Source of the DNA: Akkermansia sp.
GTDB taxonomy: Bacteria > Verrucomicrobiota > Verrucomicrobiia > Verrucomicrobiales > Akkermansiaceae
Assembly: GCA_022787425.1 (NCBI GenBank)
Contig: JALFWB010000022.1
Span: forward strand, 1 to 64,000
Length of the DNA stretch: 64,000 bases
Direction: 5' to 3'
This document shows positions 25,605 to 33,359 of this stretch, piece by piece; the first letter of the stretch is position 1; each line of letters opens with the position of its first letter. The notes under the pieces are model-generated. The model saw only the letters and a program-made list of their open reading frames with translations. It was not told the DNA's origin and made no database searches. Position numbers and translations under genes: made by a program.

Positions 25605-25628
25605 CGTTTAAGTGATTTTCGTGCCTCG

Positions 25629-26771
25629 TCAGCGCATATCCAGCACCGGAACCAGCAGCGGTTCGTCCGGGCCGGTGTAGCGGGAGAGCGGGCGGAAGAG
25701 TGTGTTGTCCTCCAGTTGCTCCAGAATCTGCGCTACCCAACCCGCGCAGCGAGCGATGGCAAACACCGTGGTGAACATGCGCGTGGGGATGCCCAGGCTG
25801 TAGTACACCGTGGCGGAGTAGAAGTCCACGTTCGCGTTCAGGTTCTTGCGGGAGCGAATCATCTTCGCGATCATATCGCTCATGCGGATCCACTTGGGCT
25901 CGCCGATGGTCTGGGTGAGGCGGATGGCGATGCGGCGCAGCTGCGGGGCGCGCGGGTCGAGCGTCTTGTAGACACGGTGGCCCATGCCGAAGATTTTTTC
26001 CTTGCGTGCCAGCTTGTCGTTGATGTAAGCCTCAACGTTGTCCTCGTCGCCGATTTCCTTGAGCATCTCGATGACGGCCTCGTTCGCACCGCCGTGCAGC
26101 GGCCCCTTGAGGGTACCGATGGCGGAGGTGATGGCGGAATACATATCCGACAGGGTGGAGGCCGTGACGCGTGCGGAGAAGGTGGACGCGTTCATGCCGT
26201 GGTCCGCATGCAGAATGTAGGCCACATCGAGAATGTGCGACTCACCGGGATCCGGTTCCTTACCCTTCAGCAGCCACAGGAAGTGCGCGGCCTCGTCCAA
26301 ATCCGTGCGGATGGGCGGCAGGTCCAGCCCCTGGCAAATGCGGTAGTAGTAGGCGGCCATCACCGGCAGCTTCGCGATGAGGGAGAGCCCGATCTCCTTC
26401 ATCTGGCTGGGGTCCTTCGTGCGGTCGTCATACATGCCGAGCATGGAGACGGCCGTGCGCAGGGCGCTCATGGGGCGCGCCGTCTTGGTGGCCGTCTTGA
26501 AGAAGTCCAGAATGGGCTGCGGCAGCTCGCGGTCGTTGCGCAGGCGCTGCTGCAGGCCCTCCAGCTCCTCGCGGTTCGGCAGGCGCTTGTTGAGCAACAG
26601 GAAGATGATCTCCGTGTAGGTGCAGAGGTCTACCAGATCCTCGATCTCATAGCCGCAGTAGAGCAGACGCCCCTCCTCGCCGCGCACATCGCTCAGCGCG
26701 GTTTCGTTGGCGATGACGCCCTTGAGCCCCTTGGCAAACACCGGCTGCGGTGCGGTCTGTTTGTCATCCAT
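25629..26771 (-). CDS. gltA: Citrate synthase
   Basis: 380 residues, the short form common in bacteria with homodimeric citrate/2-methylcitrate synthase. It condenses oxaloacetate and acetyl-CoA in the TCA cycle. The active-site histidines and Asp region are visible: HADHGMNAST, GPLHGGANEAV, FGMGHRVYKTLDPRA, and NVDFYSATVYYSLGIP. The gene starts 22 bases after yggL and lacks its own promoter, so it is expressed with it and ends at a strong terminator. A dedicated methylcitrate role is possible but no prp genes are nearby; together with icd at 55268 it supports a TCA function. Confidence 0.93.
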   Translation of the reverse strand: MDDKQTAPQPVFAKGLKGVIANETALSDVRGEEGRLLYCGYEIEDLVDLCTYTEIIFLLLNKRLPNREELEGLQQRLRNDRELPQPILDFFKTATKTARPMSALRTAVSMLGMYDDRTKDPSQMKEIGLSLIAKLPVMAAYYYRICQGLDLPPIRTDLDEAAHFLWLLKGKEPDPGESHILDVAYILHADHGMNASTFSARVTASTLSDMYSAITSAIGTLKGPLHGGANEAVIEMLKEIGDEDNVEAYINDKLARKEKIFGMGHRVYKTLDPRAPQLRRIAIRLTQTIGEPKWIRMSDMIAKMIRSRKNLNANVDFYSATVYYSLGIPTRMFTTVFAIARCAGWVAQILEQLEDNTLFRPLSRYTGPDEPLLVPVLDMR

Positions 26772-26793
26772 TATGGCGGAAAGGCAGAAAGGT

Positions 26794-27114
26794 TCAGTCG
26801 TACCAAGCGTCCGTCAGCTCACCGAAGGACTTGACCTCCACGTCGCTGCGGCCCTCCAGCCAAGTCTTGACGGCCAGACGCTGCTGCTCATTGGTGGTGC
26901 GCGGATCCTCTGCCTTCGCAATCACGTTGCAGGCGTCATTGGTCAGGTTCCCCTCGCAGGAGAGCCCGTTCGCCTCCACGCACTCGCTCACAAAGGCATG
27001 CAGAAACTGCTCGCACTCGGGGGATTCTACATCGCCCTTGTACTCAAAGGAAAATTCAAAGCAGAGTTCACGGAACTCGCCCACACGGTACTTCTTGCGG
27101 AGTCGTTTCTTCAT
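26794..27114 (-). CDS. yggL: YggL-family ribosome-associated protein (DUF469)
   Basis: 106 residues from the ATG at 27114. The opening KKRLRKKYRVGEFRELCFEF, the central EANGLSCEG and closing KTWLEGRSDVEV...DAWYD match E. coli YggL in order and length; that protein binds the 50S subunit. The upstream in-frame extension was discarded because the promoter lies within it. It heads the transcript that includes citrate synthase, an unusual pairing with no obvious functional link. Confidence 0.85.
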   Translation of the reverse strand: MKKRLRKKYRVGEFRELCFEFSFEYKGDVESPECEQFLHAFVSECVEANGLSCEGNLTNDACNVIAKAEDPRTTNEQQRLAVKTWLEGRSDVEVKSFGELTDAWYD

Positions 27115-27123
27115 AGCGCGCGC

Positions 27124-27152
27124 ATTATACGCCCTCCCGCCCGCCGCGTCAA
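27124..27152 (-). promoter_or_regulatory. yggL-gltA promoter
   Basis: Minus strand TTGACG (27152-27147), 17-base spacer, TATAAT (27129-27124), nine bases before the ATG. Confidence 0.75.
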
Positions 27153-27475
27153 GCCGTTTTTTGCCCCGTGACGCAAAAAGTCCTACCAATCCGCCCCCTT
27201 CACCCACCTCCCCGGGGAGAGTGGGTGGGCCGTTGCCCCTGCCTGTACGCTCCCCCGACAACGGGTGGGTAAAATACATTTTTACCTGCCGAGCTTGCGG
27301 AAACGCTTGGAATTCGTGCGGCGGTGTATCACGAAACCCGCATGAATGAAACAGCTAACCCACGCAGGCCGGTGTGGGTTTCACCCCCGAAATAGCTCTA
27401 TCAGACCGAATTCCTCATATCAGGAGGGGAAAATGGAGTTTTTTCAGATTTTTTGAAGGTCGATGACAAATTCGC
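27153..27475. other. Intergenic region with two hairpins, no gene seen
   Basis: CACCCAC and GTGGGTG pair near 27201-27227, and GGTAAAA/TTTTACC pair at 27268-27286. Only very short reading frames occur. It separates the citrate synthase operon from the second accessory block. Confidence 0.5.
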
Positions 27476-27504
27476 TTGACAGACGTGCCCGGATGTTGTA
27501 AATT
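27476..27504 (+). promoter_or_regulatory. Promoter of the cysteine-rich secreted protein block
   Basis: TTGACA (27476-27481), 17-base spacer, TAAATT (27499-27504). An ATG follows six bases later (27511), and the first large gene starts at 27623. Confidence 0.6.
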
Positions 27505-27510
27505 AAGGCC

Positions 27511-27600
27511 ATGGACGCGACGGCTACTCCATATGTAAAGAGCATCGGTAATGATATTACTGATGAAGTCGTCCGAGGCTGTTTATTCGGTATGTCTTGA
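27511..27600 (+). CDS. Possible 29-residue leaderless peptide
   Basis: ATG at 27511 lies six bases after the -10 box and opens 29 codons (MDATATPYVKSIGND...) ending at 27600, inside a hairpin repeat. In this window many genes begin at exactly this distance from a -10, which is the main reason to list it. The peptide has no recognisable motif. It could be a leader peptide controlling the secreted protein gene 22 bases downstream, or chance. Confidence 0.3.
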   Translation: MDATATPYVKSIGNDITDEVVRGCLFGMS

Positions 27601-27613
27601 AAATTGATACCAC
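27588..27613 (+). repeat. Hairpin-forming repeat, copy 1
   Basis: Sequence CGGTATGTCTTGAAAATTGA followed by TACCAC. It recurs at 30424-30450 with one inserted base and one substitution. Arms GGTAT/ATACC can pair. Confidence 0.7.
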
Positions 27614-27622
27614 TGTACATCT

Positions 27623-28576
27623 ATGAAATTAAAGCATATTGCTATGATTGTGCCGATGGTCCTGCTGACGAGCATGTCGGTCAGCGGAGCAACAACGTAT
27701 CGTCCGGGGCACGGGGAGGATTTGGAAAGTGACCGAAGCAAAGGCCTCTATGTCCTTCGGGCCGTGAGTATTCCGGTAGAGAGGCACGGTCTCAAGTCGT
27801 TCGTTACTGCTATTGTTAAATGCTACCCGGATGGTAAGTGTAATATTGTGTGTGCATACGCAGGGAAGTCATCGCTCAAGTGTTGCAGTGAGGAAGGAGC
27901 CGTATTGTACGAGGGGGCAGACAGATATGCTACGGGCATCCGGCCGGAGGATGTCGGAGATGAGGCAAATCCACCCGATGAAGTATACAGATGGATAGAT
28001 GCGTCGGCTCAATTCTCTGCATGCAAGGATGAAGCGCATGGAGCTTGGATTATACCTTGTCGAGCTGTGGAGCGCGTTCTTTTTACGGAACCTACAGTCC
28101 GCATGTGCCGGTCTCAGTGTAGCAAGCAAATTGGGTCGGAGGATCAGCAGCCGAAGGCAAAACTGACCGGAAGATTGTGCACGGCAGAACAGGCAGGTAT
28201 GCGGAAGTCCGAAGGTTCGATAACCTATCAGATTGAACTGGCAGCATCTGTGAACTGTGTGCTTCCTGATGGTTTGCCTGTCTATCGCATGAGGAACACG
28301 TATGAGGCAAGGTGCGAATATCTGAAAAAGAGGGGTGAGACGACGGAGGTGGACAAGGTGCCCTTTACTATCGGAAATCTGATGAACAATAATCTGACTT
28401 TCGAATATTGTGAGGGGTTTCCCGATCGTATCATCGTTATGAAAGGTAAAGTAACCTGGAGATTCCGGATTTTTAACGATGAGTTCGGGGAAAGGTCTAC
28501 TGATGATTACATGGAGTTCGAGGATCGTTATAACGAACCGCTGATAGAGTCAGTCAAGCAACAGTTCGGAAATTAA
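27623..28576 (+). CDS. Exported cysteine-rich protein, paralogue 1
   Basis: 317 residues with a signal peptide (HIAMIVPMVLLTSMSVSGAT). I do not recognise the family. The mature protein has many cysteines and two related halves of structure: LRAVSIPVERHGLKSFV at about 50 and a later beta-rich part (IELAASVNCVLPDGLPVYRM, VPFTIGNLMNNNLTFEY). These blocks are matched in order by the next gene, so the two are diverged tandem copies. The cysteines suggest disulfides in the periplasm or outside the cell. It sits between hairpin repeats with its own promoter. Function is unknown; a cell-surface or toxin/immunity role is possible but unsupported. Confidence 0.7.
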   Translation: MKLKHIAMIVPMVLLTSMSVSGATTYRPGHGEDLESDRSKGLYVLRAVSIPVERHGLKSFVTAIVKCYPDGKCNIVCAYAGKSSLKCCSEEGAVLYEGADRYATGIRPEDVGDEANPPDEVYRWIDASAQFSACKDEAHGAWIIPCRAVERVLFTEPTVRMCRSQCSKQIGSEDQQPKAKLTGRLCTAEQAGMRKSEGSITYQIELAASVNCVLPDGLPVYRMRNTYEARCEYLKKRGETTEVDKVPFTIGNLMNNNLTFEYCEGFPDRIIVMKGKVTWRFRIFNDEFGERSTDDYMEFEDRYNEPLIESVKQQFGN

Positions 28577-28591
28577 CCGGGTTTCACGTAT

Positions 28592-29599
28592 ATGATCAAT
28601 GCTTCTATATTGTTGTCCGTCTTGGCGGGTGCTGCTTGGTACCTTTCTCCTTCCTTGGATAGTGGGGGAAGGAAAGAGCCGCGGGGCGATGCCCTGCGTG
28701 CCGTGAGTGTGCCGGTGGAGGCGCATGGCCTTAAAGCGAACGTAACTCTTATCGTTAGCTGCTCGTGGGGAGAAATTCGTATTTTAGATGCTTACACAGA
28801 GAATTCCGTATTGGAATGTACCGATGATGATGGCCTCTTTATATACAGGGTCGACAACGAGACTGATCTGTGTGTGCAGGCAGAGGATATAGGTGATGGC
28901 GGCGTCCCGGCTGACGATGCCTACCGCCGTGTCGATGTGCAGGCACATTTGTCTGAATGCTGTGAGAAGGCCGGGGAGGAAGATGCGGCTTGGGTGGTAC
29001 CCTGTGACGCCCTTGGGAAGTCAGTACTCGGCACACCGAAGGTACGACTTTGCCGGGAAGATGCTCATATGATGAACTACTGCAGATGGGTATTTCATCC
29101 GTCGGAGGTTGAGAAAAAGCATGATGCGGGGAGTTACATGCAAATCAGAACGATTTATGAGACGCCGTCGGATCCCTTTTGGAGCGCATACTGTCGAAAA
29201 GCTGATTTTGAGGTGGCGGTGTCCTGTGAACTCCCCGAGGATATCTGTGTATATCGTCTGAATAATGTAACAAAGGCAAAGCAGGCTTTCCGCCGTAAAT
29301 CATGTACGCCTGAATCGCCGGACAAGCTGCCCTGGACACTCTGTGAGTTAATGGATAATGGTATGACTTTCGAGCGCGTGCCGGCACCCACTCGAACCAT
29401 CACGCTGGTGGGCAGGGCGAAGTGGGTGGTTCTGGTCTGCCATGATGATGAGGAGAAAACCTTGCGACGTCACGTCTACTTATGGCTCCAACAGCATGAT
29501 CGGCTTTTACTTTTATTTGTGCCCTCGATCTATCGGGACGATGCAGATGTGTGGTATTCGAGAGTGAGAAATAGGATTGACGGTTTTCGCCTGTACTGA
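28592..29599 (+). CDS. Exported cysteine-rich protein, paralogue 2
   Basis: 335 residues starting 15 bases after paralogue 1. The N-terminus (MINASILLSVLAGAAWYLSP) is a signal peptide or anchor. It matches the previous protein in blocks: LRAVSVPVEAHGLKANVTLI, AWVVPCDALGK, FEVAVSCELPEDICVYRLNN and LPWTLCELMDNGMTFERV. Identity looks well below half, so the duplication is old. The last 40 residues differ from paralogue 1. The spacing implies one transcript. I know of no family for it. Confidence 0.7.
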   Translation: MINASILLSVLAGAAWYLSPSLDSGGRKEPRGDALRAVSVPVEAHGLKANVTLIVSCSWGEIRILDAYTENSVLECTDDDGLFIYRVDNETDLCVQAEDIGDGGVPADDAYRRVDVQAHLSECCEKAGEEDAAWVVPCDALGKSVLGTPKVRLCREDAHMMNYCRWVFHPSEVEKKHDAGSYMQIRTIYETPSDPFWSAYCRKADFEVAVSCELPEDICVYRLNNVTKAKQAFRRKSCTPESPDKLPWTLCELMDNGMTFERVPAPTRTITLVGRAKWVVLVCHDDEEKTLRRHVYLWLQQHDRLLLLFVPSIYRDDADVWYSRVRNRIDGFRLY

Positions 29600-29810
29600 A
29601 CACAGGGAAGCCATTTTAAGGAAAACATGAGTTGGTTTTATTTTGAACGGCAGCCGGAGAAGAAGGTAAGAACAATGGAATTTTCCTATTAAGTTAATTT
29701 CGCAATAAGCTACATAAACAGCGAAGAGGAGAAACTCTCTTTCTGACCATCTGCCACCTTAATAATTCGTGTTGTTAACAAATCAAATAAGAATCTCCGC
29801 ATTATCTCTC
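29600..29810. other. Intergenic region, one 21-codon frame only
   Basis: A frame at 29627-29692 (MSWFYFERQPEKKVRTMEFSY) follows an AAGGAAAAC sequence but has no known match. The remainder is AT-rich with no clear promoter. Confidence 0.3.
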
Positions 29811-30365
29811 ATGAAGCAAAAATGTATCTGCCTAATTATTCCTGCGTTGCCATTATTTTTCAGCTTAAGTAACTGCTGTCTTATTTCGTCCCCGAGTACA
29901 AAGGATGATTCTCCGGTTGAAAAATCGGAAGTCTCCACACCCGCAATTATACAATGCGGCCATAAAGGGACTGTCGAAACAGATAGTTTGGTCTATCTGT
30001 ATGACGTAAATGAAAGAAGCAGGAGGACTTATAGAGATGTTATGAATGCTATCGATGGTTGTACCGATATCGATGTATATAAGGTGAATTATTACACCGG
30101 AGAGGAACGACTGATAAAGCACATAGACTCAATATCAAAACTTGCTCAGATTCGACAAACCATTCATGAGAGTGGCACAATGTATGAAAGAACTCGTCGT
30201 CCGGTTATGTGTGTATCAACTACGACATACTATTCTGTGCGATTTAAAAAGAAAGGTAATGAGTTCTTTTCATTATCTATTAAGGAAGCAGTAGATGAGT
30301 GTTATTATTTGAAATCAAAGAATACTCTCTTTATTTCTATTTTGGATTTAATAATATCTTTATAA
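29811..30365 (+). CDS. Putative lipoprotein in the accessory block
   Basis: 184 residues from the ATG at 29811 (the frame is open 14 codons further). The N-terminus (CICLIIPALPLFFSLSNCC) is a signal peptide whose SNC could serve as a lipobox. The mature part is charged with several cysteines and no motif I recognise. The DNA is the most AT-rich of the block, which suggests recent acquisition. It follows the two cysteine-rich exported proteins by 211 bases and is bounded downstream by the second hairpin repeat. Confidence 0.55.
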   Translation: MKQKCICLIIPALPLFFSLSNCCLISSPSTKDDSPVEKSEVSTPAIIQCGHKGTVETDSLVYLYDVNERSRRTYRDVMNAIDGCTDIDVYKVNYYTGEERLIKHIDSISKLAQIRQTIHESGTMYERTRRPVMCVSTTTYYSVRFKKKGNEFFSLSIKEAVDECYYLKSKNTLFISILDLIISL

Positions 30366-30423
30366 TGCGTATCGTCGGGAAATCAATTTCCTCTTTGAAA
30401 CGAATTGATAAGTGTGTATGTAT

Positions 30424-30450
30424 CCGGTATGGTCTTGAAAATTGAGACCA
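30424..30450 (+). repeat. Hairpin-forming repeat, copy 2
   Basis: CGGTATGGTCTTGAAAATTG followed by AGACCAC. TGGTCT pairs with AGACCA. Compared with copy 1 the core TCTTGAAAATTGA is kept while the pairing arms shift. Confidence 0.7.
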
Positions 30451-30536
30451 CCATGGGGGATCGGATTGTGCGGATGCACTTCTGTTCCCCGGTTTTGGAT
30501 AACAAAGGCCTCGGATGGTGTCCTTGTCGGATGCGC

Positions 30537-30551
30537 CTCCCCTGAGGGGAG
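30537..30551 (-). terminator. Small hairpin after the orphan Fic gene
   Basis: CTCCCC and GGGGAG pair around a three-base loop directly beyond the Fic stop codon; no U-run. Confidence 0.4.
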
Positions 30552-30552
30552 T

Positions 30553-31104
30553 TCAAGCCAAAAAATTCATCACCAACTTCACCATGGTCTCTTTCTCCTC
30601 CGGCTTGGACTCCGCGATCATCACCACCATGGCAACCAGGGTGTGATCGGCGATGACTTTCTCGCCGTTGCGCATCAGTAGTCCGTTTCTCTCAAGGAAA
30701 TATAAAAAGACCGCCGCAGCAATGCGTTTATTACCATCCGAGAAGGCGTGATTCTTGGTGACAAGATAGAGCAGGTTCGCTGCTTTTTCCTGATTGGTGG
30801 GGTACACGTCTTTGCCGCCGAAACTTTGGTAGATATTTCCCAAACTGCCCTTGAAAGAGTCGTCTTTCTCGTTGCCGAACACATCGCTCTCTGCCCCGAA
30901 ACGCATGGAGTCAATGAGCCTGCGACACTCCTCATAGGTCAGCACATAGGCCCGGGTGTCCCCATGGGGTTTTTGCAGACGCTGATGGTCATAGTCATCC
31001 AGCAGGTCCAGCGCACGGGTGTACTGCTGCACGACCTCGAACATCTGAGCCGAATCCGCCGTTGATTCACTTCCGCTGCCGGTTATCGTTTCTGATGATT
31101 TCAT
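30553..31104 (-). CDS. Fic/DOC-type protein (C-terminal part of RhuM-Fic family)
   Basis: 183 residues from the ATG at 31104. It contains the catalytic Fic loop NHAFSDGNKRIAAAVF with His, Asp, Gly, Asn and Arg in place, and upstream YTRALDLLDDYDHQRL, SMRFGAESDVFG, DSFKGSLGNIYQSFGG. These match the C-terminal half of proteins annotated as virulence protein RhuM/Fic, which normally carry an extra N-terminal DNA-binding-like region absent here. Fic enzymes transfer AMP or related groups to protein hydroxyls. No inhibitory (S/T)xxxE(G/N) motif is visible. It starts eight bases after the recQ stop, so it is probably co-transcribed with recQ. Confidence 0.8.
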   Translation of the reverse strand: MKSSETITGSGSESTADSAQMFEVVQQYTRALDLLDDYDHQRLQKPHGDTRAYVLTYEECRRLIDSMRFGAESDVFGNEKDDSFKGSLGNIYQSFGGKDVYPTNQEKAANLLYLVTKNHAFSDGNKRIAAAVFLYFLERNGLLMRNGEKVIADHTLVAMVVMIAESKPEEKETMVKLVMNFLA

Positions 31105-31112
31105 AACGGATA

Positions 31113-33257
31113 TCAAGATTCTACATAGTCCCGGATGAGCTCCACGAAGGAGCGGAGGAAGTGGGTGCGGAGCCAAGGCCCGACACCCTTGAGACGTTCG
31201 GCGGCCTCCATGGTGGTGGGTTTCGTGGCGGCCATGGCGCGCATGGTTTCGTTGCGCAGCACGCGATAGGCCGGCATGTGGGTTTCCGCCGCGATGTCAT
31301 TGCGCAGCTCGGCCAGGCGCGCGTATAACTCCTTGTCCTGCTTGGCATTTGCCAAGGCGGAGAGGGCCTGCACGGCGCGTTCACGGGCGGCCTTTTTATC
31401 CCGAGCGGCCCAGCCTCGGCGAGAGATCCGCGCCTCCTCGCGGCCCATCATGACAGACTCCCCCTTTGCGGAAAGCGAGATGAGCGGCATCTCCCCGCCG
31501 GTGGTGCTCAGGAGGGCCCCCTCCTGCATGGCACGGAAAAGAGCCTTCATCTGCGCGTCTGTCATCTGTGAGAGAATACCGTAGGTGCTCAACCCGGTGA
31601 GGTGGCGATTCATGTTAGCACTTTTTGACCCGCGCAGCATATCCATGATCTTCCCCCTGCCGTAGATGCCCTCCCAGATGCCGGGGGCGGGGTGGCGGCA
31701 GGCGCGAGCCACCCCGGAAAGGGCCTTGCGCACGATGATGAGCTCCTCGTCGGCGAGCGGTGGATAGTTGTTACTATCCGCCTCTCGGCAGGCATCGCAG
31801 TGGCCGCAGGGCTCGCTGTCCGTCTCCCCGAAATATTGCAGAATCCACTGTTGACGGCAGCCGATGCAGTAGGCGTAGCGGGTGATGGCATCGATCTTCC
31901 GGTGGTCGCGGGCGGCCTTGTCCTCCAGCGCCTCAATGTTCAGCGGCAGGTCCTCGAAGCGCAGCTCCGGGCGGAGCAGACGGGTGCCGCGCACGTTGCG
32001 CCCCGGGACATCGAAGCGCTCGATGGCCCCCGCGTGCATGAGCAGGGAGAGCGCTGTACCTGCGGCCATGGGGTTGACATCCTTGCCCAGCTTCTCCACC
32101 ATGGCATCCACGGTCATCTGGAGCTCATGCGTGGCCGGCGAGGCCTCCCGCCGCAGCAGATTATAGACCGCCCCGATGGTCTGCAGGGGCGGGTTACTGC
32201 CCTCGAAAAAGAACTCCTGCGTCTTGAGATCCGCGTGGTTAAATAACAGCTCGCAGACGGCGGGGAGACCATCCCGCCCCGCGCGGCCCGCTTCCTGATA
32301 ATAGGCCTCCACACTGCCGGGAATCTCGAAGTGGACCACGAAACGCACATCCGCGCGGTCGATGCCCATGCCGAAAGCGTTGGTGGCCACCACCACATCC
32401 GCCCGACCGGAGATGAAAGCCTCCTGCGAGAACTCGCGCTCCTCATCGGTCATGCCGGCGTGGTAAGCGACTACCTGACGCCCGTAGCCGGAGATTTCCT
32501 CGTACACGGCCATCACATTTTTCCGGGTGGAGCAGTAGATGATACCTTGCCCCCACTTATCCATCACGCTGCGAATGCGCTCGAACTTGGCCTTGCGGTT
32601 CTCGCAATGCACGATGGAGAAGTCCAGGTTCTGACGCCCGAAACCGGAGATGATGACAGCGGGGTCGCGCAGATCGAGGGTGCGCAGGATGTCCTCGCGC
32701 ACGGAGTCCGTGGCCGTAGCAGTGAGAGCGACGGTTTGGGGGTAGCCCAACTCCGCGCGGGCGCGCCCCAAGCGCAGGTAATCCGGGCGGAAGTCATGCC
32801 CCCATTGGCTCAGGCAGTGCGCCTCATCGATGGCCAGCAGGGAGATGGACATGCCGCGCAGCAGGCTCATGAAGCCCTCCTGTGCAAAGCGTTCCGGCGC
32901 AACATAAATAATCTTCAGCCGCCCGGCACGCAGATCCCCCATCACTTGGCGATATTCATCGGCCCCCAGGGAGGAGTTGACCGCGGCAGCGGGGATGTTG
33001 CGCTCCTGCAGGGCATCCACCTGGTCCTTCATCAGCGCGATGAGGGGAGAAACGACAACCGTGAGACCGGGGCGGCACAGGGCAGGGAGCTGGTAGCAGA
33101 GGGATTTGCCGCCGCCCGTGGGCATGATGGCCAGGGCATCCCGCCCCTCCATGATGGCCTCCACCACTTCGTCCTGCCCCTTGCGCAGAGACGCGAAGCC
33201 GAAGTGCTCCTGCAGCACCTCCTGCACGTCCGGCGTTTCCTCCTGTGGGGTCATCAT
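31113..33257 (-). CDS. recQ: ATP-dependent DNA helicase RecQ
   Basis: 714 residues. The helicase core is complete: FGFASLRKGQDEVV, MPTGGGKSLCYQLPAL (Walker A), AIDEAHCLSQWGHDFRPDY, TATATD, FGMGIDRADVR, and QEAGRAGRDG. The zinc-binding part (CIGCRQQWI with CGHCDAC), winged helix and an HRDC domain at the end (VLRNETMRAMA, LKGVGPWLRTHF) follow. It unwinds DNA 3' to 5' for recombination and repair. The ATG at 33257 was chosen because a promoter ends seven bases upstream. recQ diverges from nadA across about 100 bases containing both promoters. Confidence 0.95.
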   Translation of the reverse strand: MMTPQEETPDVQEVLQEHFGFASLRKGQDEVVEAIMEGRDALAIMPTGGGKSLCYQLPALCRPGLTVVVSPLIALMKDQVDALQERNIPAAAVNSSLGADEYRQVMGDLRAGRLKIIYVAPERFAQEGFMSLLRGMSISLLAIDEAHCLSQWGHDFRPDYLRLGRARAELGYPQTVALTATATDSVREDILRTLDLRDPAVIISGFGRQNLDFSIVHCENRKAKFERIRSVMDKWGQGIIYCSTRKNVMAVYEEISGYGRQVVAYHAGMTDEEREFSQEAFISGRADVVVATNAFGMGIDRADVRFVVHFEIPGSVEAYYQEAGRAGRDGLPAVCELLFNHADLKTQEFFFEGSNPPLQTIGAVYNLLRREASPATHELQMTVDAMVEKLGKDVNPMAAGTALSLLMHAGAIERFDVPGRNVRGTRLLRPELRFEDLPLNIEALEDKAARDHRKIDAITRYAYCIGCRQQWILQYFGETDSEPCGHCDACREADSNNYPPLADEELIIVRKALSGVARACRHPAPGIWEGIYGRGKIMDMLRGSKSANMNRHLTGLSTYGILSQMTDAQMKALFRAMQEGALLSTTGGEMPLISLSAKGESVMMGREEARISRRGWAARDKKAARERAVQALSALANAKQDKELYARLAELRNDIAAETHMPAYRVLRNETMRAMAATKPTTMEAAERLKGVGPWLRTHFLRSFVELIRDYVES

Positions 33258-33264
33258 GCGGCGC

Positions 33265-33293
33265 ATTGTAGCAGATTTTGCCCCGTGATGCAA
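33265..33293 (-). promoter_or_regulatory. recQ promoter
   Basis: Minus strand TTGCAT (33293-33288), 17-base spacer, TACAAT (33270-33265), seven bases before the ATG. Confidence 0.7.
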
Positions 33294-33324
33294 GCGTATT
33301 TCCGAGGAATGACTTTTTCCGCCC

Positions 33325-33353
33325 TTGACACGCCCGCCCCGCAGTGCTATATT
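33325..33353 (+). promoter_or_regulatory. nadA promoter
   Basis: TTGACA (33325-33330), 17-base spacer, TATATT (33348-33353). Only six bases separate it from the ATG, so transcription should begin at or next to the start codon. Confidence 0.75.
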
Positions 33354-33359
33354 CGCCGC

